64,000 nt of DNA from Hormiphora californensis (lineage: Eukaryota > Ctenophora > Tentaculata > Cydippida > Pleurobrachiidae). The translations under genes and the position numbers were made by a program. The stretch covers positions 352,363-416,362 of the forward strand of contig CM035361.1 of NCBI GenBank assembly GCA_020137815.1, written 5' to 3'. Positions 34,101 to 56,356 of the stretch are shown piece after piece; positions within the stretch are counted from its first letter, which is position 1, and each line of letters starts with the position of its first letter. The notes below the pieces were generated by a model. That model saw only the letters and a program-made list of their open reading frames with translations, did not search any database and was not told where the DNA came from.

Positions 34101-37100
34101 CTTCGATACACATCCCTCATTGGCGACTGTGATACGTGATTCTTCCCTACTAAGCCTGATTAGCAATTCACGATTCGGTGGGGATCACATGACCTGACTA
34201 ACAGTCAGAAACATGACCACTGTGTGCCTTGTGGTTGTCCGTTTGGGCTTTTCTTGGTCGCATTTGAAAGAAAATTGAGAGCCAAAGACAATTGCTTGAC
34301 TTCTGGACCGAAAAATAATGTTTTTTTGGAATCAATGATAATGTTCATTCCGATAAAAAAAATGAATTTTGTGAAACCTATTTATTTGCCCCATAGAGTA
34401 ACTGTGTAAAATTTTAGAGCTCTACGATATCTGGAACTATGCTAGTCTAGGGGGGACATTTTTTATGCCCAACACGTTAGTACAATGTGATATTATACTA
34501 GATCCAAAAACCAAACACGTTTGGTGGATAGCCGGGGCCACAGAAATTAAAAAACGTGCGAAAGTTTTGATACATGAACTTTCGGGGCCTGGGGTGCTGT
34601 TAAATTCGCGTTTCCATGATTATAACCAGCAAAATTTTCAAATTATACGTCAGAAAAACTATCGCAATGATAAAATTATCATTATAACAGATCCACACAT
34701 GTGTCACATATAATGTGGGTCGTTTCAGAGTCTGTTTTACAGAATAATAGCGCGTTTTGAAAGAACGGCTGACTATCATGGAACGCGAATTTAACAGCAC
34801 CCCAGGCCCCGAAAGTTCATGTATCAAAACTTTCGCACGTTTTTTAATTTCTGTGGCCCCGGCTATCCACCAAACGTGTTTGGTTTTTGGATCTAGTATC
34901 AGGCATTTTGTTATACACTATGACATGCATTTTGTAATACTAGCTGAAACGCGGACTGGGGATTCACGGACTTTTTCAATCGTAGGTAGCCGCATAATAA
35001 TCGTAGATATCCAATCAATTGCGAATGACTGTCTGGCGCCGCCGACCCCATCTGAGCGCACTGTCGAATTAAATAGGGGTATGGCGCCGCCATACAGCTG
35101 AATGACTAATATGATAACCACTAATCGCATATAACTGATCACGTATCCGTTATAAGTTGTCGCGACTAGTTATCGTGACTAGCTATCCGCGATTGGTTAC
35201 TATTATATTACTTATTCGCGATAAGTTATCGTAGTTAGTTATTCGCGATTACTATATTATTTATTTTGTTATCAGCGATTGATATCCACGATTTGTTCTC
35301 CGCGATTATTCTATGATTGTAATTGTTAGTCACTGATAATGATCGCGGATAATCATTGATTATCAGATATATTTGATAAAATCAGGTTCTAGATGCTAAT
35401 TCGCTCTTTTTTCGGATGTTTTTAAAATCGTCTTATATTTAAGACAGTCATTACTCTAGATATGACTACCAATCAAAACTGAAAATGCAGCAGTAAGCCT
35501 AATTTTATAAAATAAGCCTGATTCAATGTTAATTTAGACTCTGAATCGCTTCTTTCTAGGTGTTTTTAAAATCGTCTTAAATTTAAGACAGTCATAAATC
35601 TAGATATGACTACCAATTATATCTGAAAATACAGCAGTTGACCTACGTTGGCAAAATATATATGATAAAGTCATGATTTATAGTTTAATTTGCTCTTTTG
35701 TCGGTTTTTTTGAAAATCGTCTTAAATCTTAATACAGTCAGATGCCCATAACTTAAGAACCGTAACTTGGATTTGCTTGAAATTTTGAAATTGTGTTCAA
35801 GATGTCAAGGCAACACAACGTACCAAGCGGCGTATTCTTAAAACGACGGGAAGGCCGTCTTAGTCGCCAAAGAAAACTTAAGACAGTCATAACTTTTGTT
35901 ATGACTGTCCGTTTTCTCTGTCCAAGCTTTAATACAAGGTACACCACTAGACCTACCGACTCCCAAAGTTTCATGGTGATAGCTTTGAAACTCTGGCCTC
36001 TATTTTGTACGCAAAAAGGTCGTACAATCAAGGTCGTTCGGGACCCTAAAAACGGACATTTTGTCTAAAATACGACCCTCTGTAACGTAAAAACCGTAAC
36101 TCCGATTTGCATGAAATTTTGAACGTGTGCTCTAGGTGTCAAGGCAACACGAACTACCAAGCGGCATGTTCGTAGGACAACGGGAAGGCTGTCTAAAACA
36201 AAGTTGAAATTGCCGATTTCAGACAATAAGTATAGTAGCGCTGTCAAAATTTTCAAAAATTTTCAAAAAATTGCAAAAAAATTTTTTTCGTAATTTCGAT
36301 TTTCCATTTACTGGAAGGAAGAATGCTTGAAAAATGGACATTTTTTAGGGAAGGATGGCTTGGGGGAGGGAGGATTGGGCCCCGGGCGCTTGCCAGCGCT
36401 ATGATCATGTGATATTATGTCAGCTATAATATGATATCTATACGACATTACTAATGATCAACCCTATGTCATAGCCTATGGCTTAATGCTTATGATCTTC
36501 CTCCGTAGTCACTACGGAGGAAGATCATAAGCCATAGTACGGTAGTGTTGCAGTGTAGAGATTTAGATTCTGAAACATTCGTAGATTGAATAAAATAAAA
36601 CTTAATAACTAATGTTAGTTCTCTTTTAGAGTGTAGCAGATAATCATACCGTGGAATGGCTGAGTCATTTGGTTCTCGCGATTAACATTGTTTTTGGTAT
36701 CCTCACCTTAGCATGCACCCTTCCCTTCAGGTAATTAGGCTAGGTAGTTAATTAGGTAGTTAGCCCTTTAGGTAACTGGTATAAGCGGATTTGGTTCATA
36801 AAGTCCACCCAATAACATGATCAACAGCTGTACAACCATGATGCACTCAGGCTGGTCTTCAAAAGTATCCTAGGCATACGCTGCAGTCCCCTCTCTAACG
36901 ATGTTGATGGGACTGCACCGCATGCCAACAATTAACCCGGTTTCTCGTTTCACATGTGTAGGAGATTTACCAAGTACTCTCCTTGCCTTGCTCGACCCTC
37001 CCTCTAAAAACATGTGTTCTCCCCAGAACGTTCCGTGTCAGAGAGCAGACGGTGTTACAATCAAACTCCATATTCGTGCTTATCCTACTCTGTATCTGCT

Positions 37101-40100
37101 GGTACTGCATGTCAATAAGTGAGTAATATATCATTCTAGCTGATAAGAGTTAGATTTAGGTGTTCTGTCATGTAGCAATCCTCCAAACCCAATAACTGTC
37201 TTTCACATCGAACTGATTATATGCTAAGTATTTTCTCTAGTCTCCTCCTAGTTCCTATCCACGACCAGATGTCATATCTTCTTGACTAATTTCCTGTATC
37301 TACAGATTTCGTTGCACCTATGTATGAGGATATAGGATGCCAGACAGTTGCCTTTATCGTTCACTACCTTCTAATCAGTCTCTTCTCATGGCACTTTTGC
37401 TGCATAATGGCCCTCAAGAGCAAGGTAAATTCTGTCTTGATGAGTTCAAGAGTGAGCTAGGTAGGCTATATTTCGTTACAGTGAGAAAACGGTATTCAAA
37501 AACTATAATGGAGCTGTTGAACTTGAATCCCAGTAGTCTGAGAAGATCTGTTACCCAGCTCCTGCTCCTCCTCATGGAAAACAATCCATTTTCCAATCAA
37601 TTTCAACAAATTTTCCGATTAGATTGTGGATGCCGTTAAAACGTTTGGCAAGAAGGGAAGGTATACGGTGAAGCAGAGCCTAATATTCGCCTATGGCTTT
37701 CCCATCATCCCTCCATCTCTTACAATCCTAATCTCATCCGTCCTCCAACATACAGTGGTGAGATAATATCAAAATTAGCTATTAATTAGTAGTTATAGAC
37801 CGAAACGGTAACTTATATTGTTTAGTAAAGATTAATTGACTTAAAAGTTTATAAATGACAACTATTATATCATTATAATAATGACAACGGAACATCAACG
37901 TCAAGATGTACAAAACAGTAATTTACTCTCCCGCAGGGCCCTGATGTAAGTGATGAAACAAAGAACAGCATTCAGTATATTCGTTATGGAACCTGCTGGT
38001 ATACCGAGGTGTGGATGTACTGTCTTATCCTCTTCCCAATCTACCTTTACCTTCTTATCGCCATGGTAACTAACGGACATTCTTATTGTCATGCAAATTA
38101 TATGAACTCTCGTCTGAACTTTAATCGTAGGAAAATACAGCAAACTTACTTCTAGACGACATTCTTACAACTTTTGGACTTGATTTTGATAATGTCCTAA
38201 AATCATTAGCTAAGCTCAGCTCAATGATAATCATTTTCAGATAACATTTGTGAGGATAATGCGGGTCGTGGGAACCACACGAAGATCTACTGAGGGATCA
38301 GACAGGGTAAATCTATCATGGTACCTTTCACAATGTATTCCATCCAAGTACAATTAACTTGAAAAAATACATAGTTCTAGTTTACAGGAAGTGATACAAC
38401 AACATCCAAGTATGAAGTATACCTTCCATCTTGCGATGAACCTTATAACGAATTCTCTTGTTCTCGCAGAAAGTGATAAAAGCAGGTTTTGCACTGGCAA
38501 TGACACAAGGACTACCCTGGATAATACACGCTGGAGTTCTACAGGACGAAGTGGCCGCCCAAATAATGCAATATCTGTTCCTTGTTACCTTCGGACTTCA
38601 GGTAAATTCTAACAGAGCTACATAGTAGATATAGCAGGTCTCACTGCTACAGGCTACTGGGTTTTGACGGCAACCAGGGGACTGTAGCGTTGTCCAAAAC
38701 ATTTAAACTAGTTAACTAATCTATTAACTATCTACCTATAATTCCCAGTGTTTTATTAATCAATATTTCCCAGGGTATTGGTTTGTTTGTGTTCAACGTA
38801 CTGTTCCAGGAGGAGGTACTGAAGAACATGTGCCGTATTCTCAGCGTCAAACCTCCATCCATCTTCCTCAGTGTGGTAATTGTGGAAATAATTTTCCAGC
38901 CGCACGGCATGATCCGTGTCGCATCACAAAATGGTTCAAATTCTATCAAATTTCATAAACGTAGTCATGTTCAGCAGCCAACGTTTACGAGGAAAAATGT
39001 GTATCATATCAGGCACCAAAACGAAGCAACCATACTAGATCACAACCAACCACCACTCAGGTACCGAAGCAGAGGCGAACACCTGCCACGGGACAAACTA
39101 CCCTGGGACCCACCTTTACTAACTCTCGACCTGGTACCTCTGATAACACCACACACTCCAACAACAATCTGTAAGCTGCTGATTATAAACTATTTATTAG
39201 AGGCTCTAGATAATAGAGAGCTAAAATGTAGGAATAGGGTATTGTAACATGGTTCTCTAGAATGTTGATAGAAAATAGTGTCTTCGTTGGAATATTAAAG
39301 CTGGTAAAAGTCTGTAAGATCTGAATATGATGTTAGACAAAACAACAAACTTTAGAGCTCACAATGACTCACATAATATTATGAACAATCCAAGGGTAAC
39401 GTATTGCGGGGAAGAGTCTGAGTATGCAGCTTATGAGTCATCGGTTGTCGAAGAAATCAATTACAATAACAGGTTCCTATCAGCTGTATATCATAAACTA
39501 GCACCAAAAAACCAATCAATTAGTTGAATAATTGGCGACTGAATATTAATAGAGCATTGGGTGTAGCTAGGAGCTGTCAAAGCTGCAGTTTTATCATAAA
39601 GGGGCTGCAGTAATTATTTGCAAGTAAATTGTTAACTTAAAAGCTGTGGTTGAATTCTGACAAAAACACTATAAGTTGTCAGTTCAGTGAAGTCTTCAAA
39701 CGTTGTAAAATGTCATGATGCGTTCAACTAAAACTCTACAAGATCCTAAAATTCTTTCATTGTCACAATCTCATGACAAAAAGAGCTGAATTTGGGCATT
39801 TTAATTCAAGCTCGCTGTTTTGGGGTTAAATTCGAACTGCTGACAATATAATATTGTAGGGGCCATTCCAACAAGCCCTAATATAGTGATTAGTAAATCA
39901 CTACATGAAGACAACGGACAAAGCTGCAAACATAAAACAAGTTGCTAGAAACGCACACACAGAAGATTATAGTACAAGTATTTAAGTCACGTGATCACAT
40001 GTACCGTGTTTAGGTATGTGGATCAGGATCACCACACGTATTACAATGAACTACATGAGAGCAGGTAACTAGTGTAACAAACATGATTAACCAATCAGTT

Positions 40101-41248
40101 AACCAATCAATCAGCTAGTATTGCAAACAGTGATTTAGTAAGCAATCAGATAACTAATTTAAAGTCAAAGTGCATCCAATAAAATGAATCAAACTGCAAG
40201 CAAAGAAATGATTCCGAAAATTGTTTCTGATCAATGATAATTCAAGATTTATTAACCAAATGTCATCAAAATTAGCATTTGTACGCTATGCTATCGAAAC
40301 AAACTAACAAACTAATTTGCATGGTTAATTTTAATTGCATGAGTTTGATTTTCAGTATCGTGACAGAGTTTTCCAAGAATCGTCTCTCACCAAATCCAAA
40401 CAGACCAGGAAGTGTGGCTAGCAGCACTGCACCTGTATTCGAGAACACCACCAGGTACACCGCCAGATCCCCACGTTTAGATTCTGAGCTACAGCTAAAG
40501 TTTAGCTGCTAAGCGATGATATAATAATGGACTGTTTACCTATCTAGGAAGATTTCAACTTGAAGTGATTAGAAACTACTTTTGGTATTGAACAAAACCT
40601 CAATTTTCAGTGCCATGAAGGCGGTTATACCGTCCCAGGATGAGCCCCGGGTAGAGAAGATAATTGGCACAACAAGAATCTACCAGAAGGCAGCAACAGG
40701 AAGAGGCTCAGAACAGGTAATGAACGGGGGGGGGGGGATATCTGTAAATCAGTCATGGCAAGAACTCAGGGTTCAGTGCTGGCTATAATATGCCATGAAA
40801 TGTTCTGTTTTTCCCGATGCATGCTTCTTTGTCTAGGTTGTTAGAAGGCGTTCCGCATTCTAGTGGTAAAGACCCCATATCGGATCATGATTTCTAGGGA
40901 AACCTGTAAGGCTTTTCAATGCTACCTTGCACGAACTTCTAATGCCCTCTGGCCCAAAATTTGTCTAGCTATGAACCAAAAACACGACAAATTAACAATT
41001 ATAATAGTGATCCAACACTGCAAAGACAGACCTGAACCAATTAGTGAGCTGTGCTCAAGACAATGACGCCGTTGACGGACAGTTCATAGTACCACTAGAC
41101 TTGAGCCAGGAGCCTAATCAGGACGTACACTCAAACAAACTATATAATAGTGACGAACCAAACCAAAAATATATTATTTCAGGGAACACCGATACCAGGT
41201 GAGACACTTGAGGAAGAGGACCACAAGGGTCCTCCAAGTTTCCTATGA
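28151..41248 (+). CDS. Adhesion G-protein-coupled receptor (GAIN/GPS, 7TM), complete 30 exons
   Basis: Exons: 28151-28226, 28542-28787, 28887-29042, 29478-29653, 29724-29823, 29953-30059, 30171-30255, 30402-30554, 31062-31235, 31364-31432, 31535-31697, 31797-31893, 32010-32062, 32203-32335, 32518-32683, 33143-33267, 33465-33593, 36630-36730, 37027-37118, 37306-37424, 37623-37757, 37937-38065, 38241-38306, 38470-38601, 38774-39060, 39356-39472, 40014-40064, 40356-40454, 40611-40716, 41183-41248. Phases fit throughout; 1,235 aa. Order: signal peptide (MLAGKRFCVFFPLLVLCSI), about 190 residues that may be Ig-like, four GCC2/GCC3- or TNFR-like Cys repeats (CEACSEGTYKG), a hormone-receptor-motif-like Cys module (LCNTEGDWEEPVTARC), GAIN domain, GPS (CKYYN, DGC, CECDHMTSFA; cleavage expected between Met and Thr), seven TM helices with the TM3/ECL2 Cys pair (IGCQTVAF, GTCWYTEVW), and a long cytoplasmic tail ending GPPSFL. 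Intron 17 (3 kb) holds foldback elements. Confidence 0.92.
29079..29449 (-). mobile_element. Helitron-like element, copy 2
   Basis: Reverse-complement relative of the 17204-17588 copy in intron 3 of the adhesion GPCR gene. The 5' end TCTTACTATATAATGCG ends at 29449, preceded by A in element sense. The inner GATCAGATC tandem units and GA tract are shared. The other end stops after GGGCCCGGCCC without the hairpin/CTAG, so it is truncated or diverged. Confidence 0.75.
33078..33142. repeat. (CCAGGTAA)n tandem repeat at a 3' splice site
   Basis: About seven 8-bp units, some as CCATGTAA or CCAGATAA. Each unit contains CAG followed by GTAA, a combined acceptor/donor look-alike. The acceptor for the exon starting at 33143 is the AG of the last CCAG. 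Confidence 0.88.
33619..34479. mobile_element. 860-bp foldback element in adhesion GPCR intron 17
   Basis: TAACGTGTTGGGCATAAAAA is mirrored by TTTTTATGCCCAACACGTTA. The arms match for several hundred bp with few differences, centred near 34050. TA at both ends. Confidence 0.88.
34496..34898. mobile_element. 403-bp foldback element
   Basis: TACTAGATCCAAAAACCAAA is mirrored by TTTGGTTTTTGGATCTAGTA. Arms are about 125 bp with a unique centre of about 150 bp. TA target duplication likely. It lies only 16 bp after the preceding foldback. Confidence 0.87.
34950..35390. other. Unclassified repeat-like sequence
   Basis: Starts with a TGGCGCCGC-flanked segment (about 35033-35095) also seen near 51180 and 55280, probably a small dispersed element. 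It is followed by about 250 bp with many GCGAT, CGCGAT and GTTAT words. No ORF. Confidence 0.5.
35400..36230. repeat. Diverged tandem duplications of about 150 bp and 320 bp
   Basis: TTTAAGACAGTCAT plus CTAGATATGACTACCA recurs at about 35440 and 35585, with weaker copies near 35725 and 35880. A longer unit with ACTCCGATTTGCATGAAATT recurs at about 35760 and 36090. Old degenerate repeats in intron 17 of the adhesion GPCR gene. Confidence 0.7.
36476..36535. repeat. Hairpin in intron 17
   Basis: CTTATGATCTTCCTCCGTAG and its complement flank a 4-bp centre at about 36489-36532. Outer flanks repeat CATAGCC and CATAG words. Confidence 0.75.
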
Positions 41249-42713
41249 GATGCTGAGACAACAGATACAACTTGTAGAGTCTGAATTCAATGGATCAGGA
41301 TTTGAGATGAATTATCTGAGGGCCGGACTGTTTAATAATTTCTATCAAAACATACGATGAACAAGTCCATAACAGATAACTTATGATTATAATGCTTGCA
41401 ATACTGGTCATGCAATGGAAAAGATATGATTTTTAAGTCTTGATCGACTTTTTTATTTGCAGAAGCTCTGTATAAAGCAGAAAAAACTCATTTGAAATGT
41501 TTATGCTCCAAAATAATTTATACAAACCTGTCTGGCACCACCAGACCCCGTTTTGATTGCACGCATATATAGGGGAAGGGGCTCCGCTATCGGTTCGCCC
41601 AATGTATACAATTGTTTTCAATAGAAAAGTCGAGGCATTTCATATCACGTGACTAAAAAAATTGGCCCCACCACTTTCAAAACTTCCCCTACATCATGCA
41701 TGTTTCATTGCCAGACCTGCAGTTTTAATTGGGTCAGCGCCGCCAGATAGATACGAACAATAATATATGATATATCCTATATTTGATTTCCTCTGTTTCT
41801 AAGTTTTATCTATTGATCAAAATATTTGTTTTATTTTGGATTGCAATGTCTAATCCTCTGATACGTAAGGCGGGAGACACACTGAAGTTGGGCGCTCTCG
41901 TTCAAATCTCAACCTCGCGACACACACTGAAGTTCGAAGTTCGAAGTTTCGCGAAAACCCATTTTCGGCTGAGAAACCATTTGTAACTTATTTACTGGTC
42001 CATCTCTCGAGGTGTCCTTTATCCATATTGAGTCAATTTCACCGTTTTTGAAATTTTTGGCTAATCCGGTCACAGTTGTCCCAATTCACCAAAATTTTTA
42101 AAAACAGTGAAATCGACCCGGTATTAATAAAGGACACCTCGAGAGATGTACCAGTACATATGTTAGCATCTTACAAATGATTTCTCAGTCGAAAATGGGT
42201 TTTCGCGAAACTTCGAACTTCGAACTTCAGTGTGTGTCGCGAGGTTGAGATTTGAACGAGCAACTTCAGTGTGTCTCCCCCCTAACAAAAAGTGACAAGA
42301 TGGTTAACGGTTATTGGTTATTGTATAGTATATATGAAGTATAGCGTCCAGCGATCCATATAAAGTTCGAATTCAATATCACCATTTTGTGGTGTGTTCG
42401 CTATGTCCGTTGTGATACTAATAGTTCATAGTTTACGTTTCAGTTTGTCCATATTGCGTTCTGGTTAAATCTCGCAATACCAAGCTATGATTGATACAGG
42501 ATAATTTCCTAGTAGATAACAGCGCCATTGAGATCGATTCTAATATTGTTCGAGGTGGGGTGGGGGTGTTTTTTGGTGACATAGACACCTGGCGCTGACC
42601 CCCAGTGGGGTACGTTTTGTTCGCTAGCAATTTAGTTCACTGTACTCAAGTTTCAGTCTCCGCGTGTGGGGCCTCACTAGGAGATCCCCTCTGCTTCTGA
42701 TCCTCTTACCCTT
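41249..42713. other. Convergent intergenic region
   Basis: Between the stop of the adhesion GPCR and the stop of the minus-strand LDLa GPCR. It holds the foldback at 41869-42283; otherwise AT-rich with no exon recognised. Confidence 0.6.
41869..42283. mobile_element. Foldback element, GGGAGACACACTGAAG family
   Basis: The left end GGGAGACACACTGAAGTTG is mirrored by CAACTTCAGTGTGTCTCCC. Inner arms share the ACTTCGAACTTC and CATTTTCGGCTGAGAAA words. Related copies are at 51989-52288 and a fragment at 51095-51180. Confidence 0.85.
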
Positions 42714-53670
<10,957 letters not shown>

Positions 53671-53974
53671 TCTACGAACTGCATGTTAAAACGGTATACA
53701 TTAGTAGAGAGAGAGATATGCAATAGAGAGATGTTTTGTGGTTCTCTGCTCTATCTATTGAAATATTTTTATCGCACTACCAATAATATCGTAATTAGTG
53801 AGGCGGTTAACCGGACGAATGGCCAGATTGCGTAACATGGCAAGGTAACAAAAGCTCTTTACATGATGCTGAATGCAGCTATAAAACAACAACAAAATGA
53901 CAAATCCCTTCTATGAATGCCATTTATACAACAATTATCTATATTCTATAAAGGCTGAACGAATGTTTCCCTCT

Positions 53975-54075
53975 CGCTCTTTTTCACTCTTTCTCGCTCT
54001 TTCTCGCTCTTTCTCGCTCTTTCTCGCTCTTTCTCTCTGTCTCTCTCTCTCTCTGTCGCTCTCTCTGTCTCTCTG

Positions 54076-54165
<90 letters not shown>
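53975..54165. repeat. (CTTTCTCG)n and (CT)n array
   Basis: Five CTCTTTCTCG decamers (53985-54030) grade into TCTCTG and then pure CT. Confidence 0.95.
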
Positions 54166-54167
<2 letters not shown>

Positions 54168-54454
54168 AGTCCCTGTCCTACTCGCTCCCTATCTTTTTAC
54201 TACTATCTTTTTTGTTTTTCTCTCTCTCACCTGGCCTGCAGTTTATCTATATACCTTTTTCTCTATCTTTTTTTTTCTTCTCACACACACACACACCTAA
54301 CTGCCCTCCCTTGAGGCATACAAAAACTTCACGTGGAAACGCTTAGGAAAGCACACTTGCTAACGTGGGTTAGCATTTAAATACAAAAATAAGTAAGATT
54401 AGGCAACTTTGGCAAGCTCTAAGCTGTAAGAGGTGGAGAATGTGTCCATTTCAT

Positions 54455-54712
54455 GTCACCACACACCAAAGTTAAAATTTTAAACCCGCACACACCAGCG
54501 GCTGTTAAAATTTCTCTCCCCCATTCTAAAAGTAATTTAATCTCGCGCGCGATTTTGACGGTGTGTTAAAATTTTGTCATCCAACGCGACCGTCAAAATC
54601 GTGCGTGAGATTGTTACTTTTAGAATGGGGAGAGAAATTTTAACGGCCGCTGACGTGTGCGGGTTTAAAATCAAAATTTTAATTTTAATTTTAACTTTGG
54701 TTTGTGGTGACC
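54455..54712. mobile_element. 258-bp foldback MITE
   Basis: GGTCACCACA-type ends with AAAGTTAAAATTTTAA mirrored on both sides. The inner GCGCGATTTTGACGG pairs with CCGTCAAAATCGTGCG. Confidence 0.85.
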
Positions 54713-54956
54713 CTTAAGGTTGTAATCCGTACCACAAAAGAGCAGGAGTAAAAGAAAGTGGTCAGCAAGACACATTATATCTCCGCTTAAGTAGTAGACC
54801 GAATCAAGAATGTGGGAGCAAATCTACACTAAAGTCCAGTAAAATGACTTTTGATTTCCGGCATAAGTAAATTATATCTAGAGGCTGAACGTTCATGAAC
54901 TAAAAGAGCAAATCTGACATCTTCATTAGTGCATACTGCACACATTAATAAAGGTC

Positions 54957-55171
54957 CCCCAAAACTACTATGTCCCTTGCTGCGCGCGACCCGATTTTAG
55001 ACGGCCATAGCTCCACCCCCTGATAAGATAGAGACTTGAAATTTGTTTTGTACGGAGATCATATCGAGGTCTTCGTACAAAACAAATTTCAAGTCTCTAT
55101 CTCATCAGGGAGTGGAGTTATGACCGTGGGAAATTTCACAAAACCCGAGTGAGGGACATAGTAGTTTGGGG
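54957..55171. mobile_element. 215-bp foldback MITE
   Basis: CCCCAAAACTACTATGTCCC at the left pairs with GGGACATAGTAGTTTGGGG at the right. Inner arms AGAGACTTGAAATTTGTTTT are near-perfect around a CGGAGATCATATCGAG centre. Confidence 0.87.
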
Positions 55172-55539
55172 TGTACTTTAGTACTACACGGTATAAGATC
55201 TACAGTGGATAGATCTTATACCGTGTAGCACTGTTATAGTAGCACTGTTATAATAGCACTAATGTGTGCAGTGTGCTGTCTGGCGCCGCGACCCCATCTG
55301 AGCGCATTGTCTGTTGAGAATCAAATGGGGTATGGCGCCGCTATACAGACTAGACAGTGCATGTATGTGGACCTCTATTATATTAACAAATGTGGGTTGA
55401 AACGTCGGGAGGTACCGAGTTTTAGAATAAGAAAGGGAAAGGGAAAAAGGAAAATAGTGGAAGATTAGAATGGAAAGAAGGTGGAGGACTTGGGGGAGAG
55501 AGAGGAGGGGAGGGGAAAGGGGGGAAAAGGAGGGGGGGG

Positions 55540-55805
55540 AGGGGAGGGGGGGTTTTTAAAGGGGGGGGGGGGGGGGGGGGAGGGGGGGTTGAGGGGCGGG
55601 AGGGGGGGAGGGGTTGGGTGAGGGCCCTTTGGGGGGGGGGGGGAGGGAGGGTTGGTTGGGTTTTTTGGATAATGGAGTGTTTGTGGGAGGCTTTAAGGGG
55701 GCAAAAGGGGCGGGGGAGGTTTTGGGGTTTTTCCCCGGGGGCCCGGGGGGGGGAAAAAGGGGGTTTGGGGTTTGTTTTTTAAAAATTTATTGCGGGGGGA
55801 AAAAG
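55540..55805. other. G-rich homopolymer patch
   Basis: Long G runs with T, A and C runs follow a GGAGAG/GAAAGG-rich lead-in from 55425. Same look as 17766-21225; probably poor consensus rather than biology. The frame at 55614-56030 is not trusted. Confidence 0.65.
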
Positions 55806-56076
55806 GAGGGGGAGAAAAGGGATCCTCCCCACCCAATAACCCAATATATCATATCGTCGAAAGCAGCAGCTTGTTATCAGTCTCTGCATTTCTCTTCCGA
55901 CCTTGACACGTCTACAGTGTATTGGTATAGTAGTCTCTACAGCTTGATTCTGGCAAGTAAACCTTGTTTACAGTCAATCTGTTCGCATGGTTGCATGGAG
56001 GATTTGTGTTCCAGTTTTACATTTGTCTAATAGGCAAGTGGCAATGCCTACTTGCCGCACAAAGCTGGTACCGCGG

Positions 56077-56304
56077 CTTCGCGTGTAGTTTATATAACTG
56101 TACAGTGTACAATGTACACTGTAGAGTTATATAAACTACACGCGAAGGGAAGTCGGACAGGGCAATTTGATGTCGAAGGAAGAGCAAACAAATATCGGCA
56201 AAAAGCTGTGAACATTGTACAGTGTACAATGTTCACAGCTTTTTGCCGTTTATATTTGTTTGCTCTTCCTTCGACATCAAATTGCCCTGTCCGACTTCCC
56301 TTCG
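56077..56304. repeat. Two overlapping perfect palindromes
   Basis: The first (56077-56147) pairs CTTCGCGTGTAGTTTATATA with its complement around GTACAATGTAC. The second (56143-56304) pairs CGAAGGGAAGTCGGACAGGG with its complement around ATTGTACAGTGTACAAT. They overlap by 5 bp and share the TGTACAGTGTACA-like centre. They end about 50 bp before the DUF445-like start codon. Confidence 0.9.
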
Positions 56305-56356
56305 GAATTACTCCGGACCCTACATAACGTCTATAAAACCACAGCAGCAGTACGCT

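Larger units (their letters stand above)
53671..56356. other. Divergent intergenic region between GPCR and DUF445-like genes
   Basis: Contains a CT array (53975-54165), two foldback elements (54455-54712 and 54957-55171), a hairpin at 55184-55232, a G-rich low-quality patch and a pair of palindromes. No exon recognised; both promoters should lie here. Confidence 0.55.

Noticed and set aside
34224-34409. Open frames within adhesion GPCR intron 17
   Set aside because: They lie in palindromic arms and appear on both strands.
38874-39247. Reading on past 39060 in the adhesion GPCR tail to a stop near 39247
   Set aside because: Splicing at 39060 (CTCAG then GTACCG) fits in phase with five further tail exons ending in a clean stop at 41248; an unspliced isoform remains possible.
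55614-56030. 138-codon plus-strand frame
   Set aside because: The first half is the G-rich low-quality patch and the rest has no domain.
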